A stretch of DNA of 64,000 bases, taken from the NCBI GenBank assembly GCA_964036155.1, contig OZ038423.1:9997249-10061248 (forward strand). Direction: 5' to 3'. Both the position numbers and the translations under genes were made by a program. Below the pieces are notes generated by a model that was not told where the DNA came from, ran no database searches, and saw nothing but the letters and a program-made list of their open reading frames with translations. This document shows, one piece after another, positions 1-11,088 of this stretch. The number at the start of each line of letters is the position of its first letter. Position 1 is the stretch's first letter. The stretch comes from Diploscapter coronatus (taxonomy: Eukaryota > Nematoda > Chromadorea > Rhabditida > Rhabditidae).

Positions 1-2969
1 TCTCATCGCTGACTCTACCACCCTCGACGTCTCTCGCGTTTATCCTTAATCATTGCCTAGCTGAAAGAAAGAAGAGACTGCCTTCGTTATTCTCGCTGGC
101 AATAATCATTTCGGCTGTAATGAAGAGTACAAATAGAAGTTACCGATTTCCCCAGCTTGATAGCCTCGTTCCAGATGAATTCCCTCTCGTCGGAATCTCG
201 CCAGACGAACGAGAGGAAATACGAGCTGGAGCACGTCAAATACGTCGAGTAGTTCGGAAGGTTCGGCCTCTCCGCACGCTCCTGGAAAGCGAGATTTTGA
301 AAATCTAGTATTTTTTTCTATAAATTAAAATAAGAAGATCTCGTTGTCAATAAGTTTGTTTATTCTTAATCGCTCACGGACTATTTAGAAAATTCGAATT
401 TGAAATGAAATTTGTTTATAATATAGATCTTGAACTGAAAAGAAATATTTTCGAACAAATGATATTGCGAATTAACTGTCAAAATTAGATATAATTATAT
501 TTGTAAACTTACATAATACGACTTTGAAGATGCAGCCGCATACTGTTCAAACGACGATGGTTTGTGCATGCCTGTGAAGTAGACGTGGCGAAGGCTTTTT
601 CTGAAGTTGAGAATTTCAAGAGAAAATGAAAAAAGTACCTTTCTTCCGTGATCAAATGCTCGCACTGTATCTCTAGCGAGTCGGAGAGTTCTCTGAAAAA
701 AGTCAAAGATCTATTTAAGGTTTGTAGGGTAATTAAATTTCAACGCTGAGCGAAAAATTAAACAAAAACCTCAATTAGTCAAAAACTGCAAAGAAGAAGT
801 CTGCAAAATTAAAAATCACCTCGCATTTTTCTCGTTCTTCGCAATAGCCGATTTCGACTGGGCTAACGCGGCATGCAGAGAATGCGGATCGACTGCGAAA
901 AAAGTCTGCTCCGTGGAAACCGTGATTTGTTGAGAGTCCTGAAATAAATCTTATTTTTTAAGGATTATATTATAGTAAGAAAATTTTGAATTCGGATCAG
1001 GCAAACCATTAGCCTCAAAATATCAAGATTTTATAAAACACTTGTTCAGTTTTGGCTATTTGAATAAGAATTGAAAGCTGCAATATCTTATATTTCACAG
1101 ATCAAGACAATAATTCGCCTTCAAACTAGAAAATTTCCACCGAACACATCTGTTCAACTATCCTTTATCGAATGTTTTGAATCTAGCTGGAAAAACTATA
1201 TTCAGACTTGGGACTTTTTTGAAATTCGGCCACTGCACCGCAGTCGCAGTGGAAAAGCCTCATTGTCAATTCTGACGATGTCTTTAAAACCTTTCAAAAT
1301 CTAGCTAGTTTTTGAAACCAATTTTTAAAATGAAATGCAAAATCTCACCCCGACTTGTTCCAGCCTTATCGAGAACAACGGTTGGTTGTTGGTGAATTTC
1401 TCGAAGAAGAGGAGAGTGCCCTTTTCGGTGAAGAACAGAGCAAGTCCGTTCGAGAGTCCCAAAGCGACGATGACGCAGTCCAGGGATTCCGTAGTGCGAC
1501 GACTCCCCAAACCGAACAGGTCGCCGCACGAGATGCACACCTGGAAAATACGGTGATTTGAAATAAGAATTCGGTAGGCTTCAAAACGATTGATAGAAAA
1601 AACAAGCTGAGATTTCTAATAAAGCTTATAACACGCGACGATTACTTGAAAATAGGGTATTGAAATTTGAAAGATAGGAAATTTAATAGGTTTCAAGAAT
1701 ACTTCATATAGAAATAGAAGGCTCTTTTCTAATACAAGTGGTTGATGGGAAGATTCATAAAAACAAAATATTCCGAAATTTTCGAGACTTTGGCGACTCG
1801 TTAACTTGTCATTGTTTTAACTAGATTTCAAAAGTCGCACAAAACAAATAGAAGATTTGTTGAGTCAATATGATTACGAAGTGAATAATAGGAATCAAAT
1901 TTTCGATAAAAGCATAAGTTTCAAAATAATTTCAATAATATGTTGATTTCTTTCAAAAAAGTAGTCAAATGTTCGCTTAATAAAAATCGAAAAGATAACA
2001 AATATCCCACCTCCTCATTGATCAGGTCCTCTAGTTTGTCTCCGATTTCGCAGGTCGCGTGAATGGCGTATTGCCCGGCTTTTCTGACGAGCACCACGAA
2101 TCTCAGCTCGTTTGCCAGCAGGAGATAGTCCAAATTCGAATAGGTCGACAAGAGAGAAAGGGAGACCCATCCAGACATCAAGCTCTCGTCCGCTTGAGAG
2201 GGCTGGAAATGAACATTTCTAGAGTAACTTTTCCATAGTTAAAAATGTAAGTTATAGTATTAACGAGAAATGAATTAGAAATTATTTTCAAGAATATGAA
2301 GTAGTTTCGAAGCTTGTTCCTTGAAAATTTAGAATTAGCAGCAGAGCCAAACGATATATTGAATCGAGCACAATTTTGAAGCCTATCAAGAACTCTTGAA
2401 ACTTATTCATCTTCTTGTCAGAAATATCAAATTTCAGAAGGTGTGAAATGGAATTGGAAGTAATTGGAAACAGTTTTGAAACTCGGGAAATTTACCTGTT
2501 TTTCCTCGCTCTGCGAGAGGGGCATCCATTCTGCAGATTTGGCCGGCGCTTCGGTGTCGGGGAACTTTTCGGAAAAGGACTCAGTCGAACTCGTACTCGC
2601 ACTCCGGTTACGGAACGTTTCTGGAAATGAGAAAATATTTTTTTTAAAAATTAATATGTGCATGCAGTGAAGATCTATCAAATTACCATTTTGAATGCTT
2701 TGTATCGAATTTTTTAAATATATCATTCCGATAAACCTTATAAGTAATTTTTGAGCAAAAAAGAACTTTTAGTTTGTCATGACAATAAATACCACCTTGA
2801 ATTTTTTTTAAATCTTTGAGACACATAAATGTTAAAAAATGAAAATTTATTAATTTTCTAAAAATAGAATACCGTTAGCCCCGGGTCCACCTAGCAGGTA
2901 TTCCCTGACTTTGTTGGCGACGTCCTCGGAAATGAGGCAGTCCGACGACAATTCCACCGATAGCACCAT
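1..2969 (-). CDS. RAB3GAP2: RAB3GAP2-like, Rab3 GTPase-activating protein non-catalytic subunit (5' part)
   Basis: Eight exons follow in phase on the minus strand: 2873-2969 (ATG at 2969), 2496-2620, 2011-2202, 1349-1540, 820-938, 639-692, 513-594 and 144-281. The later part of the gene lies beyond the left edge, and I could not place the exon below 144. The translation resembles the N-terminal beta-propeller half of RAB3GAP2: a segment around 1349-1540 contains DCVIVALGLSNGLALFFTEK, matching the family pattern 'CIVVGF-SG-VRFYTENG-LL'. The 820-938 exon contains FFAVDPHSLHAALAQSKSAI, matching the 'IVTIDG-SL-QSLRACRNQVAK' region, and 513-594 ends with the FEQYAAAS block. Together with RAB3GAP1 the family regulates Rab3 hydrolysis and acts as Rab18 exchange factor at membranes. 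The first 35 or so residues and a Ser-rich linker precede the conserved part. It is divergently arranged with CLN3. The family assignment rests on block-wise similarity recalled by eye, so an unrelated propeller protein is possible but less likely. Confidence 0.75.
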
Positions 2970-3725
2970 CTTCACATCGCCCGCTTCGATTCAGGAAAAT
3001 CTACCCGCTTCTGAAAATGGGTTTTCACGTCTTTATCGAGTTCATCAATTTTTCGCTGCTTTTCAAAAGGATCCACCCTCTTGAAGAATGCCCTATTTTC
3101 CTGCATTGCTCATAAAATTTACCTTCTTTCCTTGTTCCAGAAAATGCACCCGTTTTTGTAAAATCCACGGTCTTTCTTTTCCCCAGGAAAATTCACGTGA
3201 CCTGAAACACGGAACTTTTTTCGAGGACGGAAAAAATAGACGATTTTTGCGAGAAATTGGCGAGTTTTGAAGAACTCACCGAGAATTTTTAAATTCCAAC
3301 CGATTTTAACGATAGGAGGGTAGGTGAAAAAATTGAAATGGTTCATTTTCCAACAGAAAAACGTACGCTAATTTGACACGTGATATGAAATTCGGGAAAA
3401 AATCGCGAACAATCATAAAAGGAGATATTTTTAAAACCGAGTTCAACAATTGATGAAATTCGAGATTACAGTAAGAAATACAACAATTTATTGTCAAACA
3501 GATGAAAAATCCGCCAATTTTGGCGAGATCTGCCAAAGAAAAAAACAGAACAGGCAAACAAAAGAAAGTAAAAGAGAATGGAAAAAGAGGAAAGCGAAAA
3601 GAGAAAAGTTGGAGACTAAACCAAATACCACTGCGCCAACTGCTTCAAAACTGTAAACTTTTTTCGTATTTTTCTTTAAAAAATCGATATTTTTGAAAAT
3701 GTCATGCTAATTTCAGCAATTTTGT
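2970..3725. other. Divergent intergenic region between RAB3GAP2 and CLN3
   Basis: About 755 bp separates the two divergent start codons and should hold both promoters. The sequence is AT-rich with purine-rich runs near 3540-3620. Short open frames here (for example 3450-3656) are Lys-rich and low-complexity and have no recognisable domain. No clear core promoter motif can be identified. Confidence 0.5.
3711..3716 (+). other. Candidate trans-splice acceptor upstream of CLN3
   Basis: A TTTCAG acceptor lies 9 nt before the CLN3 ATG at 3726, and no matching coding exon is seen upstream. In nematodes this arrangement is typical of spliced-leader addition. A non-coding 5' exon joined by cis-splicing would look the same. 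Confidence 0.45.
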
Positions 3726-6700
3726 ATGTCAACATCGCGCCGACCGATTATAGCAGCACGCGGTGAAGATGTAGACGAAGAAGGTAAATCTTTTTCTTCA
3801 ATGACAAAGTATAGGATAGCAAAAACGGCTGAATATAAATTCCTAATTTTCTTATTGCGATGTGAAGGATAGGTCAGGAAACTGGATGGCATATAAAAAT
3901 TTCAGACGCCGAAGACGTGCTCACGTCCGTGGAATATGCACAACAGCGAAGGGACGAACTATTGCGAAGAAATCGGGTGGCGTTTTGGTATGATTTTAAA
4001 GATTACTGTATTTGTTTAATTTAAAACCGTAATTTTGATTAATAACGCTGTTTTAAAGTAGGATTACGGTATTTTCAGGTTGCTCGGGCTATGCAATAAC
4101 ATCGCGTACGTGATTATGCTAAGCGCCGCTAACGATATTTTGTCGAATGGAAAGAAAAGCGAGGAGACGAAAAGTTGCAGGGTAAGTTTCGGAAAAATTT
4201 TTAAAAGTGAACAAATTTGAAGGAAGATCAAAAATGTTTAGCAACGAGATCGCGAATTTCGAAAAAAAAAAGAGCAACACTTTCCCTATTCAGGAAAAAA
4301 TCACGCACCGCGATTGCCACGCGATGTCGACGGGGTCAGTTTTGCTGGCCGACATTTTGCCCGGACTGATCGTCAAACTCACCGCGCCGCTCTACGTGCA
4401 GGCGATTCCTTTTGGGTCTGTTTTTTTATTTTAATTTTGCTTAATGCTGCTATTATAGAATTAGTAAGTGAAAAGTTGCAATTTTTTGTTTTCTTGGAAC
4501 GCATATGCTGAAAATTATTTCGGAAAGTATTGGCTAGTTAGACCAGCTTGTTCTTTGTTTCAGGTTTTGTCAAATCGAGGAATTTTACCTTATATTTTAT
4601 ACATTTTTGAAAATGGTTTTGATAAGTTTCAAAGGGATCATATAGTTTTCGAAGATTGTTCAGCGATATCTTTGGTGGTGGTGGAACATTTTAAACAAGT
4701 ACATTTCAATTTCAGACTGCGTCATCTCATCGTAGTGTCTCTTCAGTTCATGAGTTTTTTCACCGTAGCCACCAGCGAGACGGTAGAAATGGCCTTATTC
4801 GGTAAGATATTACAGCGACCTTTGAAAGTTTCAAATTTTCAGGCACCGTATTAGCGAGCATCGGCTCAAGTCTGGGTGAGGTTTCGTACTTGTCGTTGGC
4901 TTCGTATTTCGATAGGTGAGTTTTTTTAAAGGATAGAAGCGTGTTTTCTTTTTCCCCGAATAATTTCTATTTGAAGGTCCTTCAAAATAAATGTCACTTT
5001 TGAAAGCCTACAAATTCATTATCTTCTCGAAATTTCCTAAATCATATTTTTATCGTATTACCTTTCAATCAAGACTATTCCATTCAAAAGAATCACAGAT
5101 ATATGTCATTTTTGAAGCCTACAAATTTCCGATTTTTAAAAATTCAATCTTCAGCCGAGTCATCTCGATGTGGTCATCGGGAACGGGTGGTGCGGGAATT
5201 TTCGGGGCTCTAGCCTATGCCGTCCTGACCGATCCTTTCCTGCTACATATTTCCCCGAGAAACACCCTGCTTTCCATGCTAGTTCTACCAATACTTTTCG
5301 CGGCAACGTGAGTTAGTTTTAATTAGAAGAGATGGTGATCTACAAAAAAAAACAATGACTCAAAATATTCCTTTTTCAACTAAATTCGACTCTAGAACAT
5401 CATCTACAAGCATATCTGAAATTACTAAAATCAAAACTTATCGTTAGATTTCTACTACAAATTAAAATTTTACATCCAAGAAGGTCATCTAGGAAACGTC
5501 GGGTTAGACTTTTCGGAATTGAAAAATGACCTGTGGTAAAAGACGCCCGGACGCCCAGGACACCCACCTTTTAGAGAGCGCTCAACTTTGAAAAGTGGGC
5601 GTCTTACCGCAGGCTTTGAAAAATCGAGTTTTTATCCAGGAAACATACATCATCGCCAAGCTTTATCTCAAACTGTTCAGATACTGGCTTGTCCTGATCG
5701 TTCCCACCCATATCCATCGAGTTTCGATTCTCCGAATTCGCACTTATCTGGTTCCAAACTCGTCAGAACAAGGTATGTTTTCTCATAGGAATAAAAAATT
5801 CGAAGATCATTTACACCTTATTTTTTGGGGATTTTTAAAAAGTTCAATTTTCAAGGTCGATTTGGTAGCCGAGTGGCATTTGAAAGGGTCGAAGCTCAAG
5901 AGACGAACGAGGATTATCGACCCCTGATTTTGTCAGATTCAGAGGACGAAGGTAAATTTATTTTTATATTGAAAGTTCGACTCAGCGTACCAACGATTTT
6001 CGATTAAAGCTGCTTTTATCTAAATAGTTGAAACAACTCTTTAATAGAATCTAGAGTATGTCAATTGAAATTTGATAGAAGACCAAAAAATCTACATTAG
6101 ATTTAGGCTTTCTGATTTATTTTATCCAAGATCTGAAGCTTACTTCAACATTTTTCTGAAATTTTTAGAATCTCACCACCAAAGTGCTCACAATCGGTTT
6201 GGAGTTCGAGAGAAAATCGAACTCGCCAAGCCTTTGGTGCGATTTATGCTACCTCTAGGGCTCGTCTACTTGGCGGAATACTTTATAAATCAGGGAATTG
6301 TGAGTTTTGGAAACTTTTGAATTAAACAAATCACTACCCTTATCATTGAAAACTTATGTTGGTAGCTTTACAAATTTACAAAATTCACCCCTATTTCATT
6401 GCAAAATGTTTTGATATTTTTAAAAGCCATTAAATTCGCCCGTTTAAATTATCTTGTTGTAAAAATCATCTCTTTTCAGTTCGAGCTTTTGGAATTCGAC
6501 TGTGCTCATGGATTTGGGCTAACACCTGCAAGTCAATACCGGTGGTACCAGGCAAGATTTCTATCGTATATCTTAAACTTCCAGGTTTTATATTTTATTT
6601 TTGTTGTTTTGTATGCCACGGACGTATACGATTAAATTCATCATGAATTTTAAAGTTTATAAGATTTCCCTGAGCCCTATTCTGCAACAATGAGAATTTT

Positions 6701-7455
6701 AGGTCCTCTATCAACTGGGGGTTTTCGTGTCCAGATCTTCTTCGGATATCATCACTATCAAATCAGTTAACCTGCCCTTACTCGCTCTGTTGCAGGTAAT
6801 TTTTTGGATTTCTTAAAAATAAAAAATCCAATTTATACAAGTTTCGAAAATCGAAAATGAACTCCCATAAAAGTCGCAAAAATCAAGCGTTTTGAAACAT
6901 TTTTAAGTTTGGAAAAAAATTTAGCTCCTAAATGCGGGCCTATTTTTCTACGACTCGCTATATTTCTACGTGCCGCACATCTTCCCGATGATGTTGATCA
7001 TCTTTTACGAAGGACTTCTCGGAGGAGCATCTTACGTCAACACATTCAGAGCAGTGCATGATGAGGTTGGTTTTCAAAAATACCCATTTTTAGAGTTTAC
7101 TTTTCGAATGTTCTAATTAGAAAATTTTCAATGATAGGTATAGGTTAAATTAGCGCTTCAGAAAGAAAAACTAGTGCAGCAATGGTAGACTAAATAATAT
7201 ATCATTCCAAATTTTATATTTTGAAAATAGTTTTGATAGGCTTAAAAATCGTTCAAATTCGCTGTGAGTAGAGGAACTTTAATGCAAATGAAGAAGGCGT
7301 AGGTTTTTAAAAATCTCAAAAGTATTTAGATTCCGCCCTCAGCGCGCGAGTTCAGTATGGGATTCGTCTCGATTTCGGATACAGTAGGCATCGTCATGGC
7401 CGGGCTACTTGCCATCCCAACTCATAACTACATTTGTGGTACTCCGATTTTATGA
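3726..7455 (+). CDS. CLN3: CLN3/battenin lysosomal membrane protein
   Basis: Fourteen exons join in frame to a 475-residue protein: 3726-3783, 3906-3987, 4079-4181, 4294-4415, 4716-4801, 4843-4915, 5155-5307, 5681-5772, 5856-5951, 6169-6299, 6480-6551, 6703-6795, 6925-7065 and 7330-7455. Multiple hydrophobic segments span the chain. CLN3 hallmarks include the N-terminal [19 protein letters not shown] block, the [18 protein letters not shown] block across exons 11-12, and the C-terminal [20 protein letters not shown] block. Length is close to the usual ~440 residues. The family is a polytopic late endosome/lysosome membrane protein linked to glycerophosphodiester export; human loss causes juvenile Batten disease. 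The ATG at 3726 was chosen because it lies 9 nt after an acceptor and gives an acidic cytoplasmic N-terminus (EDVDEEDAED). An acidic LSDSEDEE stretch lies in the central cytoplasmic loop (exon 9). The intron after exon 11 has a GC donor. It is divergent from RAB3GAP2 and convergent with MRPL13. Confidence 0.95.
5530..5613. repeat. Short hairpin/MITE-like inverted repeat in a CLN3 intron
   Basis: The arms CCTGTGGTAAAAGACGCCC and GGGCGTCTTACCGCAGG are near-perfect inverted copies (one mismatch and a 2-nt bulge) at the two ends of an 84-bp, GC-richer block. It lies in the intron between exons 7 and 8. No target duplication was recognised, so it could be a small MITE or simply an RNA hairpin. Confidence 0.55.
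6552..6702 (+). other. GC-AG intron in CLN3
   Basis: The codon series TGG TAC CAG is followed by GCAAGA, and the conserved protein resumes after TTTTAG at 6703. No GT donor nearby keeps the conserved WYQ-LYQ block in frame, so a GC-AG intron is the best reading. GC donors are a known minority class and normally follow a strong exon-end CAG as here. Confidence 0.75.
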
Positions 7456-8245
7456 GCTTTTGTTAATCCTCAACATTTTGAGAAATTCCTTATCAGTAGA
7501 CATCATTTTTGACGACTTTTACCAGAAAGATATCAGTTTGGCTTTTAAAAATTTTATTTCTGGTCTTTTTACTAGTTACTTGGGTCACTTTTAAATTTTT
7601 ATCAGTAAGAAATAACTTTTCATGTCATGAAAAAATCTTTCTGATAAAATAACATTTTATCAGGTCACTTTAGCCTTCGTTTACCATTCCCAAATCTTAA
7701 ACCTGTGATTTATGCTTTCAAAAACAAAACTGAAGACTTGACGTGTCATATTTTTGGGTTTTCATGGAATTCGCTTACTTCTAATTACGGTATATCTTTC
7801 TCATTTAGTTACATTTCTATTGCCCGGTGACATTTTCAGAATTTTATTGCTTGAATAAAGTATTCGCCTTTCTGAAATTGCTGTAACTTCAGAAAAGTCG
7901 AAATGAAAACAACAATATATAACAACTTTAGGCCTAGGTTCACTAATTCAACTGATATTTTTTTTCGAAATTTGCATACGAAGAATGAGAGGTCAATTAG
8001 AAAAATTTTGTACAAGCTTAAATTATTTTGAGGTTTTTTTCTAACAATTCTAATATTTCGGCTCTATTCAAATCAATGATTACTGGTCAGATTTTTCATC
8101 GTGTACAACTTTAAAGCCTAGAAAATCATTCCTTCTTGACAACTCACTCTTTGTATGAAAAAGTTTCATATCTTTATTTTCAAAAATGATCGTTCTTTTG
8201 AAACGAAGAAAAATATGCTAATTTTAGAAGAAATCTACCTTTCTT
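7456..8245. other. Convergent intergenic region, no gene seen
   Basis: This 790-bp AT-rich stretch separates the 3' ends of CLN3 and MRPL13. It should contain both 3' untranslated regions. No coding exon, repeat or RNA gene could be supported. Confidence 0.5.
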
Positions 8246-9827
8246 TTATTTGGTAGGTGTCTGTTGGATTTTGGACTTCCTCTCATACGGGTTGTAGAGT
8301 TTGTGTCTGCCTGGGTTATCGATCGGAGCCTCCCAGTCAACGACGTGATCCTCAGGGAATTTCATCAATCTGAAAAAATCCTAATCTTTGGAAACATTTT
8401 ATTGTTCTAGAAAACAATTAGAGCCAAGTGACTATCTGATAATGAAGGTGAGAATTATTTCAGCAATTATTGCAACTTATCTAGCCTTATTTAAAAACGC
8501 CCATAGATTTTCTTCGATAAATATCAAACGTTTTGACTTGCTAAGTCGTCGGATGCACAAAACCCATTGTAAAAAGTGAAAATCACTGAATTTACCTAAT
8601 TTTTGAAATCTATAAAACTATAAAAGTTAAAATAAAGAAAAAACCTGCATACCTCGGGAAGTTCCTCCTCTCCTCGTCGGTGTACTCTGTGCTGCGTTTG
8701 ACGACTTCCTGTACCTGTTCGAGTTGGTTGCCGATGTTCTTCGTCAGAAACGAGGGCACTTCTGCATCGGGCAACAGGTGCAGTCGGGCGATATGCGAAC
8801 GACGGATATTGCTTTTGCCGAGACACTGAAAAATCGTTTTTACCTGCTAGAAAAACAAGATATTCGAAAATCGATTCTGAAACAAAAAAAATCGTGGAAC
8901 ATCGGGAACAATGCATTCTTTGACTGAAAAAAGTTTCAGAAAGTTTGAGAATTTTGATGGAACAGATCAATATTTTTTAGAGATTAACCTTGTAAACGGC
9001 GAGATAGACGATGCGACACGGGTCGTACATGTGGATTTGGTAGGCCGGGATGTTGACCTTCGATTTAGGGTATTCCTGGAATTTGTGAACATTTGAATTT
9101 TAATGAAGAATACGTTTCAAAAATTCTATATATTCTAAAAAGTTTCATAATGGCAGTATTCGTAATGGATAACGCTAAAACATTTTATCGAAAAAACTCA
9201 ATGATCTGCAGAAGTGGTGAAAATGTGAGTGTCAAAAGAGTTTCAAGAAATATACAACTTCGATCTTCGTTCAAACTGGCTACAAAGTTAGAAAATGCCA
9301 TTCTTCAGATTTTTCTTTTTTAATTTTCAAACACGGCACCTTATTGAAGTGGAACTGCCTGTGTTTCCAGTCGAAGCCTTCCATTGCGATGTCCTGACAA
9401 TTGATGACGACCACATGGTCACCACAGTCAGTGCTCGGATGCCAGATCGGCTTCCAGTTCCCCGACAGGTACTTTGCCACCTTCGTGCCCAGCTTGTATA
9501 CGTCCTGAAACATAAAATTAGCACATTTTGTAGATTTGTAGACCAAAAATTCGACTTTCAGTATATTGGAAGATTTTTAATTCAGAGAGACAGTATCACA
9601 AGAATAATTGAGTTTTTCAAGATTATCTATGCTTCAAAACTCGTTGAATATAAATCAACATGGCATAGGCTATTATAGTGATCGTCTAGAGAAGAAAAAT
9701 CGAAAAATGTTGCAATTTTATTAAAAAAAGTGAGCGTGGCTAATTTGATTGGTTTTCCGACCTGCTGATTCGCGTCGATGAGGTGCCATTGACGCATGAA
9801 CTGGGCGAGTTGGCGGGCCTGGTTCAT
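8246..9827 (-). CDS. MRPL13: Mitochondrial large-subunit ribosomal protein L13
   Basis: Five exons (9762-9827, 9340-9504, 8989-9075, 8653-8825, 8246-8369) join in frame to 204 residues. The protein begins with an aromatic/basic segment (MRQWHLIDANQQ) like other MRPL13 proteins. It then shows the L13 core with CGDHVVVINCQDIAMEG, followed by a PAYQIHMYDPCRIVYLAVYK block and an RLHLLPD motif equivalent to the family's 'RLHLFPD'. The C-terminal extension carries the typical LPEV-type and FPR-LMKFPEDH blocks of metazoan MRPL13. It would be a structural component of the mitoribosome large subunit. The ATG at 9827 is the only one that keeps the conserved N-terminal WHLIDA segment. It is convergent with CLN3. 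Confidence is high because order and spacing of all conserved blocks agree. Confidence 0.93.
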
Positions 9828-11088
9828 GGATTTTTGAGATCTTCTGAAAAATAAGCTTTCTGAAATTTTTGATCTCTTCCATAAATCTAAAAATCAAGAT
9901 AGTTTTTGCCGGTTTCAAACCGATCTTTTTCTTCAAAAAAATAAAGAAACATCATTTTGATTTTCATTGCGAAAGGCAATATGAAAGTTTAAAAATAAAT
10001 CGACAGAAACAAATCTAAATAATTCTCGTCGAAACGAGAAAAAATCGGATACCTAGTGACTAACTCGGTAGGTCTTAAATGACAAGATGACGAGATCCTA
10101 TGACAAAACTCTTTTAGTAAACTATGAGAGATCGTTTGCTATAGTTTAGGATAGGGGTGAGATAGTATTGGAGCGGTCGGTCAGAAGATCTCGTCATTTA
10201 GGATTTCGTCATCTCATCAAATACGATTTGCCGACTAACCCTCAATGTCCTAGAAATCGAATAGAAATTAGTCAAAAAGACGTCATTTCACAAAATTCTC
10301 AAGGAAAATCGATATTTTCCAACGTTTCTAGCGAAATGACACCGTAAAAAACAGTTGCTCAGTGGTAAAATTTGTACAAAAAATAATAATAGTAGGCAGG
10401 ACGAAAATAGCTCTGAAAAATAAAAGCTACCGTAATCTCCTTATAATAGAGGGGTCTTCTATCGTGAAAATAGAAGGTCCGAACTTCTATTACAAAGCGG
10501 AATTGAACATTCTAGAAAATAGCGTATTTCAAGAAATCTATCTTTCTCGAAATAAAATCTCAAAATGCACCATTTTCAACTAATAGGAAGAACAATCTAA
10601 TATCACAGCTTAGTTCTAATATGAGATGAAAATACCAAAAATTGACATAGAAACGCAATTTTGATGACATTTTCCTGGAAAAAATAGCTAATTTTCAAAT
10701 CTCGTAACTAGAAATTGGAACAAATAAAGTCCATATAAACGGTTTTACACGTTTTAAGGTTGAGGAAATTAACGTTAGATAAGCTAGAAGTTGGTTCTGG
10801 ATTTTTGACAGGCTTGAAAAATTGTTTGGGGTTTTCAAGAAAATTGAAAGTCGATCTACATTTCCTCGGAAACTTACGTTAAACTATTTTCAAAATTTCA
10901 AAAACCCTCATGTTCTTCGAAAATCAACTCATCGGGGAATCAAAAATCGAGTCATTTAAACATTTTGAAATGCTAGATTCTAGCGTAAAATTTTAGACTA
11001 GTTCTTGAAAACTGGCTAATCTTCGTAAAGTTTCCCAAAAATGGTACCATTTGATACTAAAATACCAGTTACTATTTGGTCATTATGG
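9828..11088. other. Intergenic region between MRPL13 and SLC25A44
   Basis: About 1.26 kb contains the presumed promoter of MRPL13 and the 3' UTR of SLC25A44. It holds a MITE-like inverted repeat at 10059-10245. The open frame 10362-10583 is AT-rich, Lys/Ile/Asn-rich and without recognisable motifs, so it is not called a gene. Confidence 0.5.
10059..10245. repeat. MITE-like inverted-repeat element
   Basis: Two arms of about 45 nt with the core GATGACGAGATCCTATGAC on the left and its imperfect reverse complement on the right enclose a ~90-nt centre. By eye the arms are about 70% identical. No transposase is present and no clear target duplication was found, so the class is unassigned. Confidence 0.5.

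Noticed and set aside
120..308. Plus-strand open frame of 62 codons, open back to the window edge
   Set aside because: The minus strand of 144-281 is an in-phase exon with splice sites and matches the RAB3GAP2 series, so the plus frame is its shadow.
3450..3696. Lys-rich open frames upstream of CLN3
   Set aside because: Low-complexity purine-rich DNA, no splice context or motif.
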